Shown: positions 43,156 to 54,396, counted from the first letter of the stretch. The stretch: DNA of 64,000 bases from Microbacterium sp. SORGH_AS_0862 (GCF_030818795.1 NZ_JAUTAY010000001.1:1550001-1614000); one strand, 5' to 3'. Numbers and translations are program-made. Notes: generated by a model not told the origin, from the letters alone.

Positions 43156-44118
43156 CAGTGTTCTCCTTCGTTCGTGCTCGACGCAGCCTCATCGGCCTCG
43201 CGAGCCAGCAGTTCGACAGCAGCTTCACGGTAGGCGACGGCGCCCGCCGACTGGCCGTCGTACGCGATGACGGTCTGACCGAAGCTCGGCGCCTCGGATA
43301 CCCGCACGGAGCGGGGGATCACCGTGTTCAAGACTTCCTTCGGGAAGTGAGCGCGCACTTCCTCGGCGACCTGCTGCGCGAGCCGGGTACGCCCGTCGTA
43401 CATCGTCAGCAGGATCGACGATACGTGGAGCGGCGGATTCAGGTGCTTCTGGATCATCTGCACACTGCCGAGCAGTTGGCTCAGGCCCTCGAGGGCGTAG
43501 TACTCGCACTGAATGGGAATGAGAACCTCGTCCGCCGCGGGTGAAGGCGTTGATGGTGAGCAATCCCAGCGAGGGCGGACAGTCGATGAGGACGACATGC
43601 GGCGGCTCCTCGGCGGCGGCCAGATACTCCTCGAGCGCGCGGCGCAGCCTGTGCTCGCGTGCGACCTGCGAGACCAACTCGATCTCCGCGCCGGCGAGGT
43701 GGATGGTGCTCGGCGCACAGGTCAGCAACGGAGACTCAGGGCTCGTCTGGACGATGTCGGCGAGCGGGAACTCGTCGATCAGCACGTCATAGACACTCGG
43801 GATGTCGGCGGTGTGCGGCACGCCCAGTGCAGTGGATGCGTTCCCCTGTGGATCGAGGTCGATCACCAGCACGCGAGCACCGACGCTCGCGAGCGCGGCC
43901 GCAAGATTCACGGTCGTCGTCGTCTTGCCGACACCGCCCTTCTGATTGGACACAGTCAGGGTACGGGTACCGGTCGGAAGCGTCACGGCCGAGTCCTCGA
44001 GGGCGCGACGTCGCGCGCGCAGATCCGCGAGTTCGCGAGCAAGAGGGGTGTCGTCGCCGAAGTCCGTCGTGGTGTCGTCGGATTGTTTCACGTGAAACAC
44101 TTCGCCTTTCGCCAGCAT
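43155..44118 (-). pseudogene. parA: ParA chromosome partitioning ATPase, frameshifted
   Basis: Deviant Walker-type ATPase that drives origin segregation with ParB. The first part (start 44118) has [38 protein letters not shown] and [19 protein letters not shown] and is normal. It then runs out of frame. The rest, [22 protein letters not shown] to the end, is in another frame ending at 43155. Removing one G from the GGG at 43539-43541 (CCC on the coding strand) restores an unbroken ParA of about 320 aa. Because parA is normally needed and everything else is intact, a base-calling error is more likely than decay, but a real mutation is possible. The N-terminal codons overlap parS at 44084. Confidence 0.88.
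44084..44099. promoter_or_regulatory. parS: parS site 1
   Basis: Perfect TGTTTCACGTGAAACA palindrome, the ParB-binding centromere sequence. It lies inside the first codons of parA (…VFHVKQ…). Confidence 0.97.
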
Positions 44119-44164
44119 CGAACTCTGTCCACTCTAATCGCCGCCATCGACAGCCACGTCGTGA

Positions 44165-44180
44165 TGTTTCACGTGAAACA
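44165..44180. promoter_or_regulatory. parS: parS site 2
   Basis: Perfect TGTTTCACGTGAAACA in the 67-base spacer between parA and rsmG, 81 bases from site 1. Confidence 0.97.
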
Positions 44181-44185
44181 TCGCC

Positions 44186-44842
44186 TCAGGATCTCTGCAC
44201 CCGCCCCCGGACGACCCGAGTCGGAACGTCCAGAAGGCCCTCCCCCACGACCTCGACGCGCAGATCGACGACCCGGTGAGTGCGAGCCTGCTTGGCGGCC
44301 TTCTCGATCTCCGCGTCTGCAGCGGCACCCTTGAGGAGGACGAGCTCACCGCCATCGCGCACGAGGGGTGCAGTGATCGGAAGAAGCGTGCGCAGCGCAC
44401 TCACCGCGCGCGCGGTCACGGCATCGAGGACGGCGCCCCGGGTCCAGTCCTGCGACCGACCACGGAAGACCTCCACGTTCTCCAGCGCGAGTTCGTCCAC
44501 CTGCTCCTGCAGCCACTGGGTGCGTCGCTCCATCGGCTCGATGAGCACCCACCGGACGTCGGGGCGTGCGATCGCCCCGACGATACCCGGGAGACCCGCA
44601 CCGGAACCGACGTCACCGATGAGACCGACCGGAACGAGCGGCGCCATGACCGCGCTGTTCAGGATGTGGCGTGTCCACAGCCGTGGCAGCTCCAACGGAC
44701 CGATCAGTCCGCGCAACTCACCTTCCTTGGCGAGATTGTGCGTGAAGGCGCGGGCGCGATCGATCCCGTCTCCGAAGATCGCGGACGCCGCATCCGGTTC
44801 CGGCTCGAGTTCTTCCATCAATGTTTCACGTGAAACACTCAC
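44186..44842 (-). CDS. rsmG: 16S rRNA (guanine527-N7)-methyltransferase RsmG
   Basis: A 218-aa SAM-dependent enzyme that methylates 16S rRNA. The SAM site is GDVGSGAGLPGIVGAI, followed by VLIEPMERRTQWLQE and VEVFRGRSQDW; the helical N-terminus has FTHNLAKEGELRGLIGPLELPRLWTRHILNS. The start codon (GTG 44842) overlaps the jag stop. Its first codons, SVSRET, are encoded by a parS site, a known quirk of this locus. Confidence 0.95.
   Translation of the reverse strand: MSVSRETLMEELEPEPDAASAIFGDGIDRARAFTHNLAKEGELRGLIGPLELPRLWTRHILNSAVMAPLVPVGLIGDVGSGAGLPGIVGAIARPDVRWVLIEPMERRTQWLQEQVDELALENVEVFRGRSQDWTRGAVLDAVTARAVSALRTLLPITAPLVRDGGELVLLKGAAADAEIEKAAKQARTHRVVDLRVEVVGEGLLDVPTRVVRGRVQRS
44822..44837. 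promoter_or_regulatory. parS: parS site 3
   Basis: Perfect TGTTTCACGTGAAACA inside the 5' coding end of rsmG, about 640 bases from site 2. Confidence 0.97.
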
Positions 44843-45333
44843 GCGCGACGGAGCACAGTGTGGCGCTGAGAGCCCTCACCGTAGGACTCGGAGACGAGCC
44901 CGCGCTCGGCCGCGATGTCGTGGACGACCTTGCGCTCATAGCTCGACATCGCCGGGAGTGACGCCTGTGACGCGCCGTCTTCCAGACGTGAGGCGGCACG
45001 GTCGACCAAGGCCTCGAGCTCCCGGCGACGCGCGTCGCGCGACCCACTGACGTCGAGGATGAGGCGGGAAAACCGACCGGTACGGTTCTGCACGGCGAGA
45101 CGGGTCAGGTCCTGCAGCGCACTGACCGTGTCAGGGTCGGAAAACACACGAAGCGAGTCGTCACCATCCGACTCGATCGACACGTACGCACGATCGTTGC
45201 GGACATCCAGCGCGAGATCGCCGCCGATGTCGGCGATGTCGAGGAGTCCCTCGAGGAAATCGGCGGCGACATCGCCTTCCTGCTCGAGCTGCTCGACGGT
45301 GTCGGTCGTGGTGGGGGAGAGTTCAGAGGTCAT
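44839..45333 (-). CDS. jag: Jag/KhpB-type RNA-binding protein (KH and R3H domains)
   Basis: A 164-aa RNA-binding protein. After an acidic N-terminus, the KH-like part includes ADFLEGLLDIADIGGDLALD, DPDTVSALQDLTRLAVQNRTG and RLILDVSGSRDARRRELEAL. The R3H domain ends the protein: MSSYERKVVHDIAAERGLVSESYGEG. It lies between yidC and rsmG as in most Actinobacteria. The ATG at 45333 has GGAG upstream; a longer frame to 45561 is a shadow of yidC. Confidence 0.92.
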   Translation of the reverse strand: MTSELSPTTTDTVEQLEQEGDVAADFLEGLLDIADIGGDLALDVRNDRAYVSIESDGDDSLRVFSDPDTVSALQDLTRLAVQNRTGRFSRLILDVSGSRDARRRELEALVDRAASRLEDGASQASLPAMSSYERKVVHDIAAERGLVSESYGEGSQRHTVLRRA

Positions 45334-45343
45334 AACGGTCTCC

Positions 45344-46441
45344 TCAGCTGGAGGGTTCGGAGTCGGAGGCGCCACTCTTGGCGGCGGGCGGCTGCTTGCC
45401 GGACTGCTTCTTGGCGCGCTGCTTACCCACGGGCTGCTGGCGCTTCGGGGCAGCGGCGCGCTTGCGCTCGGCCTCCTCGAGCAGACGCTGCTGCTCGGCC
45501 TGGTACTTCTCGATCGGGACGACCTTGCCGCTGCTGTCGATGGCCTTGCCACGGCGGGCAAGACGCTCTTCGCGGGCCTTGGCGGCCTCGGACCCCGGGG
45601 TCGGCAGGTTCCGGATGACGAGGAACTGCTGCACCATCGTCCAGATGTTGCTGATGAACCAGTACACCACGACGCCGAGCGGGAAGAAGATGCCGGAGAA
45701 GACGAACGCCAGCGGCAGGATGTAGAGCATGATGCGCTGCATCTGGTACGCCTGGCCGGTCTTGGCCTCGGGGGAGAGGTTCTTCGAGATGATCTGCAGC
45801 TGCGTGAAGAACTGCGATGCGATCATCAGGACGACGAGGACGAGCAGGATGATGACAGTGACCGTGCCGTCCGGCCGACCCCAGGCGCCGACGAGGGTGT
45901 CGTGAAGAGACGCACCGAAGAGGTTGGCGTTGTAGAACTCGGACGTCAGGTTCGCATCGAGGAACCCGACACCACCGATCCCGGCCGCCGCGTGCTTCGC
46001 GACGTCGTTCAGCACGCTGTACAGAGAGAAGAAGATCGGCATCTGCACGAGAAGCGGCAGACATCCCGAGATCGGCGTGGTGCCGTGCTTTTTGTACAGC
46101 GCCATGGTCTCGCGGCTCATGGCCTCGCGTGAGAGCTGGTCGCGCTTGCCCCGGTACTTCTCCTGCACCTTGCGCAGCTCCGGAGCGATCTCCATCATCT
46201 TGCGCTGGCTCTTGATCTGCTTGACGAAGAGCGGGATGAGAGCCGCACGCACGACGATCACGAGGCCGACGATCGAGAGGACCCAGGCGAGACCCGAATC
46301 GCCGGGCAGACCGAGGAACGTCCAGATCGCGTGCCAGGCGACGAGCACCATCTCGACGACCCACTTGAGCGGCCACAGGATCGTCCCGATCAGGTCGAAG
46401 CCGCCCGATGATTGCGTCGCGGTCGCAAGTACCAGATCCAC
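45344..46441 (-). CDS. yidC: membrane protein insertase YidC
   Basis: A 365-aa insertase/chaperone of the Oxa1 family. Hydrophobic helices and family segments include VVEMVLVAWHAIWTFLG, RAALIPLFVKQIKSQRKMMEIAPELRKVQEKYRGKRDQ with the positively charged groove arginine, GCLPLLVQMPIFFSLYSVLN and GVVVYWFISNIWTMVQQFLVIRN. A long basic C-terminal tail (RKRAAAPKRQQPVGKQRAKK) probably contacts the ribosome. GTG start. It follows yidD by five bases. Confidence 0.95.
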   Translation of the reverse strand: MDLVLATATQSSGGFDLIGTILWPLKWVVEMVLVAWHAIWTFLGLPGDSGLAWVLSIVGLVIVVRAALIPLFVKQIKSQRKMMEIAPELRKVQEKYRGKRDQLSREAMSRETMALYKKHGTTPISGCLPLLVQMPIFFSLYSVLNDVAKHAAAGIGGVGFLDANLTSEFYNANLFGASLHDTLVGAWGRPDGTVTVIILLVLVVLMIASQFFTQLQIISKNLSPEAKTGQAYQMQRIMLYILPLAFVFSGIFFPLGVVVYWFISNIWTMVQQFLVIRNLPTPGSEAAKAREERLARRGKAIDSSGKVVPIEKYQAEQQRLLEEAERKRAAAPKRQQPVGKQRAKKQSGKQPPAAKSGASDSEPSS

Positions 46442-46446
46442 GGGGA

Positions 46447-46803
46447 TCAGTCCTTTCTCAGTGGCACGACGAATCCGTGCCGGGTCAGTGCGTGGGAGAA
46501 GTGCGTGTGGCCAGGCGGATCATCGATCCCGCCCTCGGCCCAGGGGTGGCACCGAGCGATTCGAGCCGCGGTCAGCGCCGCGCCCTTCACCGCACCGTGC
46601 TGCTGAACCGCCCCCACCGCATAGGCGGAGCAGGACGGGTAGTACTTGCAGACATCGCCGTACGTATGCGAGATCGTCGCACGGTAACCATGGAGAAGAC
46701 CGAGCATGATGTTCCGCGGCAGCAGCGGAATCGCGCGGAGCCAGCCGTGCTCAGGCATCGTCGCCTCGCCGACCGACGCCATCGGCAGCGTCGAGGTGCT
46801 CAC
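46447..46803 (-). CDS. yidD: membrane protein insertion efficiency factor YidD
   Basis: A small amphipathic membrane-associated protein of about 118 aa that helps YidC. The family signature is complete: RNIMLGLLHGYRATISHTYGDVCKYYPSCSAYAVGAVQQHGAVKG and RIARCHPWAEGGIDDPP. The GTG at 46803 overlaps the rnpA stop, indicating coupling. An ATG at 46758 (MPEHGWLRAIP) is the other possible start. The C-terminus is slightly longer than in E. coli. Confidence 0.92.
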   Translation of the reverse strand: MSTSTLPMASVGEATMPEHGWLRAIPLLPRNIMLGLLHGYRATISHTYGDVCKYYPSCSAYAVGAVQQHGAVKGAALTAARIARCHPWAEGGIDDPPGHTHFSHALTRHGFVVPLRKD

Positions 46804-47135
46804 GACGCCCTCCGCGCCAGGCATCGCTTCACTTCGGCGTCGAGCTCGGCGAACGAGGCATCCGCTCCGCCAGGCAGCACGCGCACGACAACGTCCGCGC
46901 CCCTGACCACAGTCGGGAGCGCGGACGCGCAGATTGCTTTGAGCCGCCGGCGGAGACGATTGCGAACGACCGCCGTGCCGACCTTCTTGCTCACGATGAA
47001 TCCGAACCGAGCGGCGCGATCGTCACCGGATGCCACCACGTACGTCACGGTGTGGGGACCGGAACATCGCACGCCGCGACGGACGACAGCCTTGTACTCG
47101 GCGCCGTCGGTCAGTCGGTTCGGCCGCGAGAGCAA
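46800..47135 (-). CDS. rnpA: ribonuclease P protein component
   Basis: A 111-aa basic protein that helps RNase P RNA mature tRNA 5' ends. The diagnostic motif is [25 protein letters not shown]; the N-terminus [21 protein letters not shown] is typical. The start is TTG at 47135, eight bases after the rpmH stop, with no clear ribosome site, which fits coupling to rpmH. Confidence 0.94.
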   Translation of the reverse strand: MLSRPNRLTDGAEYKAVVRRGVRCSGPHTVTYVVASGDDRAARFGFIVSKKVGTAVVRNRLRRRLKAICASALPTVVRGADVVVRVLPGGADASFAELDAEVKRCLARRAS

Positions 47136-47143
47136 CGGAAGGG

Positions 47144-47281
47144 TCAGGCCGAGAGCTCGGTGCGGCCCTTGGCGCGGCGTGCCGAAAGGATGGCGCGGCC
47201 GGCGCGGGTGCGCATGCGAGCGCGGAAGCCGTGCTTCTTGGCGCGACGGCGGTTGTTGGGCTGGAACGTACGCTTGCTCAT
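47144..47281 (-). CDS. rpmH: 50S ribosomal protein bL34
   Basis: A 45-residue ribosomal protein. It reads [20 protein letters not shown] followed by [20 protein letters not shown] and ends TELSA, an exact L34 layout. The ATG is at 47281 with GGAGAGATCCC upstream. First gene of the rpmH-rnpA-yidD-yidC-jag-rsmG series, transcribed away from dnaA. Confidence 0.98.
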   Translation of the reverse strand: MSKRTFQPNNRRRAKKHGFRARMRTRAGRAILSARRAKGRTELSA

Positions 47282-47369
47282 GGGATCTCTCCGGGAAACG
47301 GTTGCCACCCGAAGGCGAAGCCTTCAGACGTGGTCGGGGACTGCCTCGAGGGCATAAGTCAACCGACTA

Positions 47370-47398
47370 AGACTAAGGCGCGAACCCCGAGAACTCAA
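47370..47398 (-). promoter_or_regulatory. candidate rpmH promoter
   Basis: On the minus strand TTGAGT (47398-47393) and TAGTCT (47375-47370) are separated by 17 bases, close to a housekeeping sigma promoter, and lie about 90 bases upstream of rpmH. Confidence 0.4.
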
Positions 47399-47419
47399 AC
47401 CGTGGAGGTCAACCCGCCA

Positions 47420-47428
47420 TTATCCACA
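47420..47428 (+). promoter_or_regulatory. DnaA box upstream of dnaA (1)
   Basis: Perfect TTATCCACA, between rpmH and dnaA, with a second copy 100 bases on. It probably serves DnaA autoregulation. Confidence 0.8.
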
Positions 47429-47479
47429 GCGCTGTCCCCGACCCCCCGAATCGACACACCCCCGGAACGACGCCGGAGT

Positions 47480-47508
47480 TTGCTCTCTGGAGCCTCGCTG
47501 ACTAGCGT
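47480..47508 (+). promoter_or_regulatory. candidate dnaA promoter
   Basis: TTGCTC (47480-47485) and TAGCGT (47503-47508) with a 17-base spacer, about 65 bases before the dnaA ATG and between the two DnaA boxes. Confidence 0.4.
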
Positions 47509-47519
47509 GGCTCGCGCAG

Positions 47520-47528
47520 TTATCCACA
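47520..47528 (+). promoter_or_regulatory. DnaA box upstream of dnaA (2)
   Basis: Perfect TTATCCACA, 45 bases before the dnaA start and just downstream of the candidate promoter, suited to repression by DnaA. Confidence 0.8.
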
Positions 47529-47572
47529 GGTGTCGCGCACCGGCGCGTTCTCGCCGGGCCAAGAAGGGGATC

Positions 47573-48985
47573 ATGACCGCGCAAGACACTCCCGACGTCC
47601 CGGTGTGGTCGGCGGCCCTCGAGATCCTCGGCGCTGACGCCCGGGTCTCGCCGCAGATGCACGGGTTCCTCAACCTCGCGGTCGCTCAGGGCGTGATGTC
47701 GGGATTCCTGTACCTCGACGTTCCCAACGATCTCACGGCCGCCCAGCTCAACAAGCGGCTTCGTCCCATGATCCTGGAAGCGCTCGCGCAGGCGTCGACG
47801 AACGACGTCACCGGTTTCAGGGTCGTCGTCAATCCGGAGCTGATCGACGCGCACCTCACGGCAGAAGTGCCGGTGCAGACCATGGTGATCGAGCAGCCCG
47901 TCGCCGCACCCGCACCTGCCGCGGAAACCGCGGATCCCGCATCCGCGCGCGCCGACACACGTCTGAACCCGAAGTACACCTTCGATCGGTTCGTCATCGG
48001 CCAGTCAAACCGCTTCGCCCACGCGGCCGCGGTCGCCGTCGCCGAGGCACCCGCCAAGGCGTACAACCCGCTCTTCATCTACGGGGACTCGGGTCTGGGT
48101 AAGACACACCTGCTGCATGCCATCGGCGACTACGCCCTGAGCCTGTATCCCGGCATCCGCGTGCGTTATGTCTCCAGCGAAGAGTTCACGAACGACTTCA
48201 TCAACTCGATCGCCAACAACCGGGGCTCCGCCTTCCAGGCGCGCTACCGCGACGTCGACATCCTCCTGATCGACGACATCCAGTTCCTTCAGGGACGCGC
48301 CGAGACCCAGGAAGCCTTCTTCCACACCTTCAACACGCTCCACGACCACGACAAGCAGGTCGTGATCACCAGCGACGTGCCGCCGAAGCACCTCACGGGT
48401 TTCGAGGATCGGATGCGGAGCCGCTTCGAGTGGGGTCTGATCACCGACGTCCAAGCGCCGGACCTCGAGACGCGCATCGCCATCCTTCGCAAGAAGGCGC
48501 AGAACGAGCGTCTCCAGATCCCGCCGGAAGTCATGGAGTACATCGCCACCGTCGTCTCCAGCAACATCCGCGAACTCGAAGGCGCCCTCATCCGCGTCTC
48601 CGCCTTCGCCAGCCTGAACCGATCGACGCTCGACATGTCGCTGGCGCAGCAGGTGCTGCGGGACATCGTCGACCAGGACGACACCAACGTCATCTCACCG
48701 ACCGACATCATCACGGCCACGGCGCAGTACTTCAAGCTCTCGGTCGACGACCTCTACGGGTCGAGCCGTTCGCAGGCGATCGCGACCGCACGTCAGATCG
48801 CGATGTATCTGTGCCGCGAACGCACCAACCTCTCGCTCCCGAAGATCGGTCAGCTGTTCGGCAACCGCGACCACACGACGGTGATGTACGCGTACAAGAA
48901 GATCAGCGACCTCATGAAGGAGCGCCGGTCCATCTACAACCAGGTGTCCGAGATCACCACCCAGCTCGGCAGAGCAGGTCGCTGA
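47573..48985 (+). CDS. dnaA: chromosomal replication initiator protein DnaA
   Basis: A 470-aa AAA+ initiator that binds DnaA boxes and opens oriC. Domain I starts [28 protein letters not shown]; a short domain II linker ([14 protein letters not shown]) follows. The AAA+ core begins [23 protein letters not shown], with Walker [16 protein letters not shown] and Walker [10 protein letters not shown]. Domain IV carries the DNA-binding signature [32 protein letters not shown]. The ATG at 47573 has GAAGGGGA upstream. The frame is open from 47030, but that part is a shadow of rnpA/rpmH. Confidence 0.98.
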   Translation: MTAQDTPDVPVWSAALEILGADARVSPQMHGFLNLAVAQGVMSGFLYLDVPNDLTAAQLNKRLRPMILEALAQASTNDVTGFRVVVNPELIDAHLTAEVPVQTMVIEQPVAAPAPAAETADPASARADTRLNPKYTFDRFVIGQSNRFAHAAAVAVAEAPAKAYNPLFIYGDSGLGKTHLLHAIGDYALSLYPGIRVRYVSSEEFTNDFINSIANNRGSAFQARYRDVDILLIDDIQFLQGRAETQEAFFHTFNTLHDHDKQVVITSDVPPKHLTGFEDRMRSRFEWGLITDVQAPDLETRIAILRKKAQNERLQIPPEVMEYIATVVSSNIRELEGALIRVSAFASLNRSTLDMSLAQQVLRDIVDQDDTNVISPTDIITATAQYFKLSVDDLYGSSRSQAIATARQIAMYLCRERTNLSLPKIGQLFGNRDHTTVMYAYKKISDLMKERRSIYNQVSEITTQLGRAGR

Positions 48986-48993
48986 GCTCCCGC

Positions 48994-49021
48994 GAACCCC
49001 ACGGCACAGGCCGTGGGGTTC
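48994..49021 (+). terminator. hairpin after dnaA
   Basis: GAACCCCACGGC and GCCGTGGGGTTC form a perfect 12-bp stem with a four-base loop, nine bases after the dnaA stop, followed by a mixed GTCGTTTCC stretch. Confidence 0.8.
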
Positions 49022-49422
49022 GTCGTTTCCTGTCCGCGAAGACTCTCATTTGACAATCGCCGCGCGCGGCCTCATCCTGCGCTTTCACACATGTGGACAA
49101 GTTGTGGATAACTGTGCGAAACGCCGACGGGTCATGTGAACGACACGGCGATCGCGTGTGGAGAACGTCCGGACCCCACGAATGACACGGTCCGCGTTCG
49201 ACAGCTCCATCCGCAGCGCGTCCACATCTCACACGTGTGTAGTTCCCATGCGCCGAGAGTCATCCACCGACTTATCCACAGTTTGCACAGTTGTTAACAA
49301 GATGACTCTCACTTCACTCTTCATGGACGTGCGATCACCTCTGGGGGCGGGAAGCGTGTTCTTCGTCTGGGCCATTCGCAGCACTAGCATGGGTAAGCCC
49401 AGCCCGCCGGAGAGGGAGCACT
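49022..49422. other. oriC: oriC, chromosomal replication origin
   Basis: The dnaA-dnaN spacer (437 bases in all) holds DnaA boxes TGTGGACAA (49092-49100), TGTGGATAA (49103-49111) and TTATCCACA (49272-49280), plus weaker variants such as TCATCCACC. An AT-richer patch, TTTGCACAGTTGTTAACAAG (49282-49301), follows the last box and is the best unwinding candidate. It is enclosed by a perfect ten-base inverted repeat GAGAGTCATC (49255-49264) and GATGACTCTC (49301-49310). No gene is seen in the spacer. Confidence 0.9.
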
Positions 49423-50571
49423 GTGAAGTTCCAGGTCAATCGCGACGTTTTCAGCGAAGCCGTATCGTTCGTCGTCAAGCTCCTGCCCCAGCGCAACCCG
49501 CAGCCGATCCTGGCGGGCGTGCTCATCGAAGCCGGTTCCGAGGGACTCTCCCTGTCGGCCTTCGACTACGAGGCATCCGCCCGCACCACGATCGAGGCCT
49601 CCGTGGAAGCGCCGGGCACGATCCTCGTCCACGGTCGTCTGCTCTCCGACATCGCCAGCCGCCTGCCCAACGCCCCCATTCAGATCGAGGTGGACGACGA
49701 CGGCATCCTGCTCACCTGCGGGTCGGCGCGATTCACGCTGGCCTCGATGCCGGTGCAGGAATACCCGGCCATCCCGGAGGTGACGGGCGAGTCCGGTCTC
49801 GTTCCTGCCGAGGAGTTCGCGACCGCGATCGCGCAGGTCGCCTTCGCCGCGTCCCGTGACGATGTGACCCCCGTGCTCACCGGTGTCCAGCTCGAAGTGA
49901 GCGGAACACAGCTCAGTCTCGTGGCGACGGACCGCTACCGCGTCGCGCTGCGAGAGATCCCCTGGGACGGTCCCGCGACCACCGACGGCGAGACCACCAC
50001 GGCTCTCGTGCCGGCGCGCACGCTGCAGGAGGTCGGCAAGACCTTCTCGCACGGCGAGAACATCTCGATCGCGTTCTCCGGTTCGGGCGACCGCGAGATC
50101 ATCGCCTTCACCTCCGGCAACAAGACGGTGACCTCGTTGCTCATCAAGGGCAACTTCCCTCCTGTGCGTCGCCTCTTCCCCGAGCAGACCGCACATCACG
50201 CCGTCGTGAACACCGCGGAGCTCGCCGAGGCGGTGCGACGTGTCGCGCTCGTGCTCGACCGCTCCGCGCCGCTGCGTTTCACGTTCACCGCAGAGGGTGT
50301 CGCGATGGAGGCATCGGGAACCGAGCAGGCGCGCGCGTCCGAGTCCGTCGACGCGACGCTGACAGGCGACGATGTGACCCTCGGGCTCAACCCGCAGTAC
50401 CTGCTCGAGTCGCTTTCGGCCGTGCGCAGCGAGTTCTCCCGCATCACCTTCACCTCCAGCGACAACGCGAACAAGCTCAGCCCGATCCTGGTGACGCCGC
50501 AGACGTCGGTCGAGCGCGCCGGCGAGGGCGAGTTCAAGTACCTGCTGCAGCCGAACCTGTTGCTGCGCTGA
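49423..50571 (+). CDS. dnaN: DNA polymerase III beta sliding clamp
   Basis: A 382-aa clamp that holds the polymerase on DNA as a ring dimer. The three-domain repeat is visible: MKFQVNRDVFSEAVSFVVKLLPQRNPQPILAGVLIEA, then VTPVLTGVQLEVSGTQLSLVATDRYRVALRE, and a third domain ending FKYLLQPNLLLR. A GTG start has GAGAGGGAG upstream. It is directly followed by recF. Confidence 0.97.
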   Translation: MKFQVNRDVFSEAVSFVVKLLPQRNPQPILAGVLIEAGSEGLSLSAFDYEASARTTIEASVEAPGTILVHGRLLSDIASRLPNAPIQIEVDDDGILLTCGSARFTLASMPVQEYPAIPEVTGESGLVPAEEFATAIAQVAFAASRDDVTPVLTGVQLEVSGTQLSLVATDRYRVALREIPWDGPATTDGETTTALVPARTLQEVGKTFSHGENISIAFSGSGDREIIAFTSGNKTVTSLLIKGNFPPVRRLFPEQTAHHAVVNTAELAEAVRRVALVLDRSAPLRFTFTAEGVAMEASGTEQARASESVDATLTGDDVTLGLNPQYLLESLSAVRSEFSRITFTSSDNANKLSPILVTPQTSVERAGEGEFKYLLQPNLLLR

Positions 50572-50602
50572 TCGCGTCGCACCGTCGCCGTAGGGTTGTC
50601 CG

Positions 50603-51757
50603 GTGATCGTGGAACGCCTGAGTCTCGTCGACTTCCGTAACTACGAACACGCCGATCTCGAGTTCACGCGTGGCGCGAACCTGCTCGTCGGTCGCAACGG
50701 CCAGGGCAAGACCAACCTCGCCGAGGCCGTGACGTATCTCGCGACCCTCGGCTCGCACCGCGTGTCGGCCGACGCGCCCCTGGTGCGTTCGGGAGCGGAT
50801 GCAGCGTTCGTCCGCGCCCGACTCGGCCACGGCGAACGCCACATCCAGCTCGAGATCCAGATCAACAAGCAGGGATCGAACAAGGCACGTGTCGGTGGCG
50901 CTCCGGTGCGCTCCGCGGAACTGCCGCGCTACGCGCAGGTCGTGCTGTTCGCTCCCGAGGATCTGCAGATCGTGCGGGGAGACCCCTCCGCTCGGCGGCG
51001 GTTCGCCGACCAGTTGCTCGTTCAGCTGTCCCCCCGCCTCGCCGGGGTCATCGCGGACTACGACCGCGTGCTCAAGCAGCGCACCGCACTGCTGAAATCC
51101 GCCCGCGCCCGAGGTTTGCGCGGCGACGCGCTCCCGACCCTGGACGTCTGGGACGACAAGCTCATCGCCCTCGGTACCGAGATCATCGAGGCACGCGCTC
51201 GGCTCGCCGCCGACCTGCATCCGCACCTCGTCGCCGCTTACGCCGCGATCGCCGGCGCGGATCACTCCCCCGAGCTGGAGTGGGCCAACTCCATCGCCGG
51301 CTTCGATCCGGAGGAAGGCGACGATCAGCGCGTCGCCTCCGGCGCGGTGACCGCCGAGGCCTTCCGTGCCGCGCTCGCGGCGAAGCGCTCCGCGGAGTTC
51401 GACCGCGGTGTGACGCTGGTCGGTCCGCACCGTGACGACCTCATGCTCCGCATCCGCTCGCTCCCCGTGAAGGGATACGCCTCGCACGGCGAGTCCTGGT
51501 CCGTGGCGCTGGCGCTGCGTCTCGCCTCCGCACAGCTGCTGCGCGCGGACTCGCTGCTGGGAGATCCCATCGTGATCCTCGATGACGTCTTCGCCGAGCT
51601 CGATGCCGACAGACGGATGCGGCTCGCATCCCTCGTCGCGGACTTCGAGCAGGTCGTGGTGACCGCCGCGGTCGAGGCGGATGTTCCCGAAGAACTCCGC
51701 GGACGCACGGTGCGCGTCGAGGCCGGCCGCATCCTCGAGGTCAGTGACGATGAGTGA
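50603..51757 (+). CDS. recF: DNA replication and repair protein RecF
   Basis: A 384-aa SMC-like ATPase acting at gaps during recombinational repair. Walker A GRNGQGKTNLAEAVTYLATLGSHR, the D/E-rich middle GPHRDDLMLRI, signature region SVALALRLASAQLLR, and Walker B PIVILDDVFAELDADRR. A GTG start is used. The DUF721 gene begins inside its last codons (eight-base overlap). Confidence 0.96.
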   Translation: MIVERLSLVDFRNYEHADLEFTRGANLLVGRNGQGKTNLAEAVTYLATLGSHRVSADAPLVRSGADAAFVRARLGHGERHIQLEIQINKQGSNKARVGGAPVRSAELPRYAQVVLFAPEDLQIVRGDPSARRRFADQLLVQLSPRLAGVIADYDRVLKQRTALLKSARARGLRGDALPTLDVWDDKLIALGTEIIEARARLAADLHPHLVAAYAAIAGADHSPELEWANSIAGFDPEEGDDQRVASGAVTAEAFRAALAAKRSAEFDRGVTLVGPHRDDLMLRIRSLPVKGYASHGESWSVALALRLASAQLLRADSLLGDPIVILDDVFAELDADRRMRLASLVADFEQVVVTAAVEADVPEELRGRTVRVEAGRILEVSDDE

Positions 51758-52241
51758 CGAGGACGAGGTCCCCGAGACCCTCGCCACCTACCTGCGGCTG
51801 CGCGGACTCGAGCCGACGACGCGTCGCGGTGCGAAGAAGCGCACACGTCGCGGGAACGGAGACGAGGACGCGCCGTTCACACCCGGTCGCGACCCGCACG
51901 GGGTCGGCGACGTGCTCGCACACTGGACCAAACAGGCCGGATGGGACCCGCTTCTCGCACGCGCGGACCTCGTGCGGCAGTGGGAGCTCGTCGCCGGCGA
52001 GGAGACCGCCAGGCACACCCGCCCTGTGGGACTGGATGCGGGAGTGCTCACCGTGCAGTGCGACTCGACCGCCTGGGCGAAACAGCTGCGCCTCATGCGC
52101 ACGCACATCGTGACGACCATCGCGCAGCGGTTCCCGGATGCGGGTGTCCAGAACGTCCGCTTCGTCGGCCCGGACGTCCCCTCCTGGAAATGGGGTCCCA
52201 GAGCCGTTCCAGGGCGCGGTCCCCGGGATACCTACGGATGA
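51750..52241 (+). CDS. DUF721 (DciA-like) protein
   Basis: A 163-aa protein of the DUF721/DciA group. The core is GVGDVLAHWTKQAGWDPLLARADLVRQWELVAGEETARHTRP, then LTVQCDSTAWAKQLRLMRTHIVTTIAQRF, a KH-like fold. DciA relatives load or recruit DnaB, so this gene between recF and gyrB is a good candidate for the helicase operator of this organism, though that is inferred from family. The ATG at 51750 overlaps recF; the open frame from 51681 is a shadow. Confidence 0.9.
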   Translation: MSDEDEVPETLATYLRLRGLEPTTRRGAKKRTRRGNGDEDAPFTPGRDPHGVGDVLAHWTKQAGWDPLLARADLVRQWELVAGEETARHTRPVGLDAGVLTVQCDSTAWAKQLRLMRTHIVTTIAQRFPDAGVQNVRFVGPDVPSWKWGPRAVPGRGPRDTYG

Positions 52242-52320
52242 GACACGTACGGACGTATCCCGCGTCCGTTTACGACGCCACACGGGCGTACACGCCCCGT
52301 GAGGAGCCTCCGCTTGATAG

Positions 52321-54396
<2,076 letters not shown>

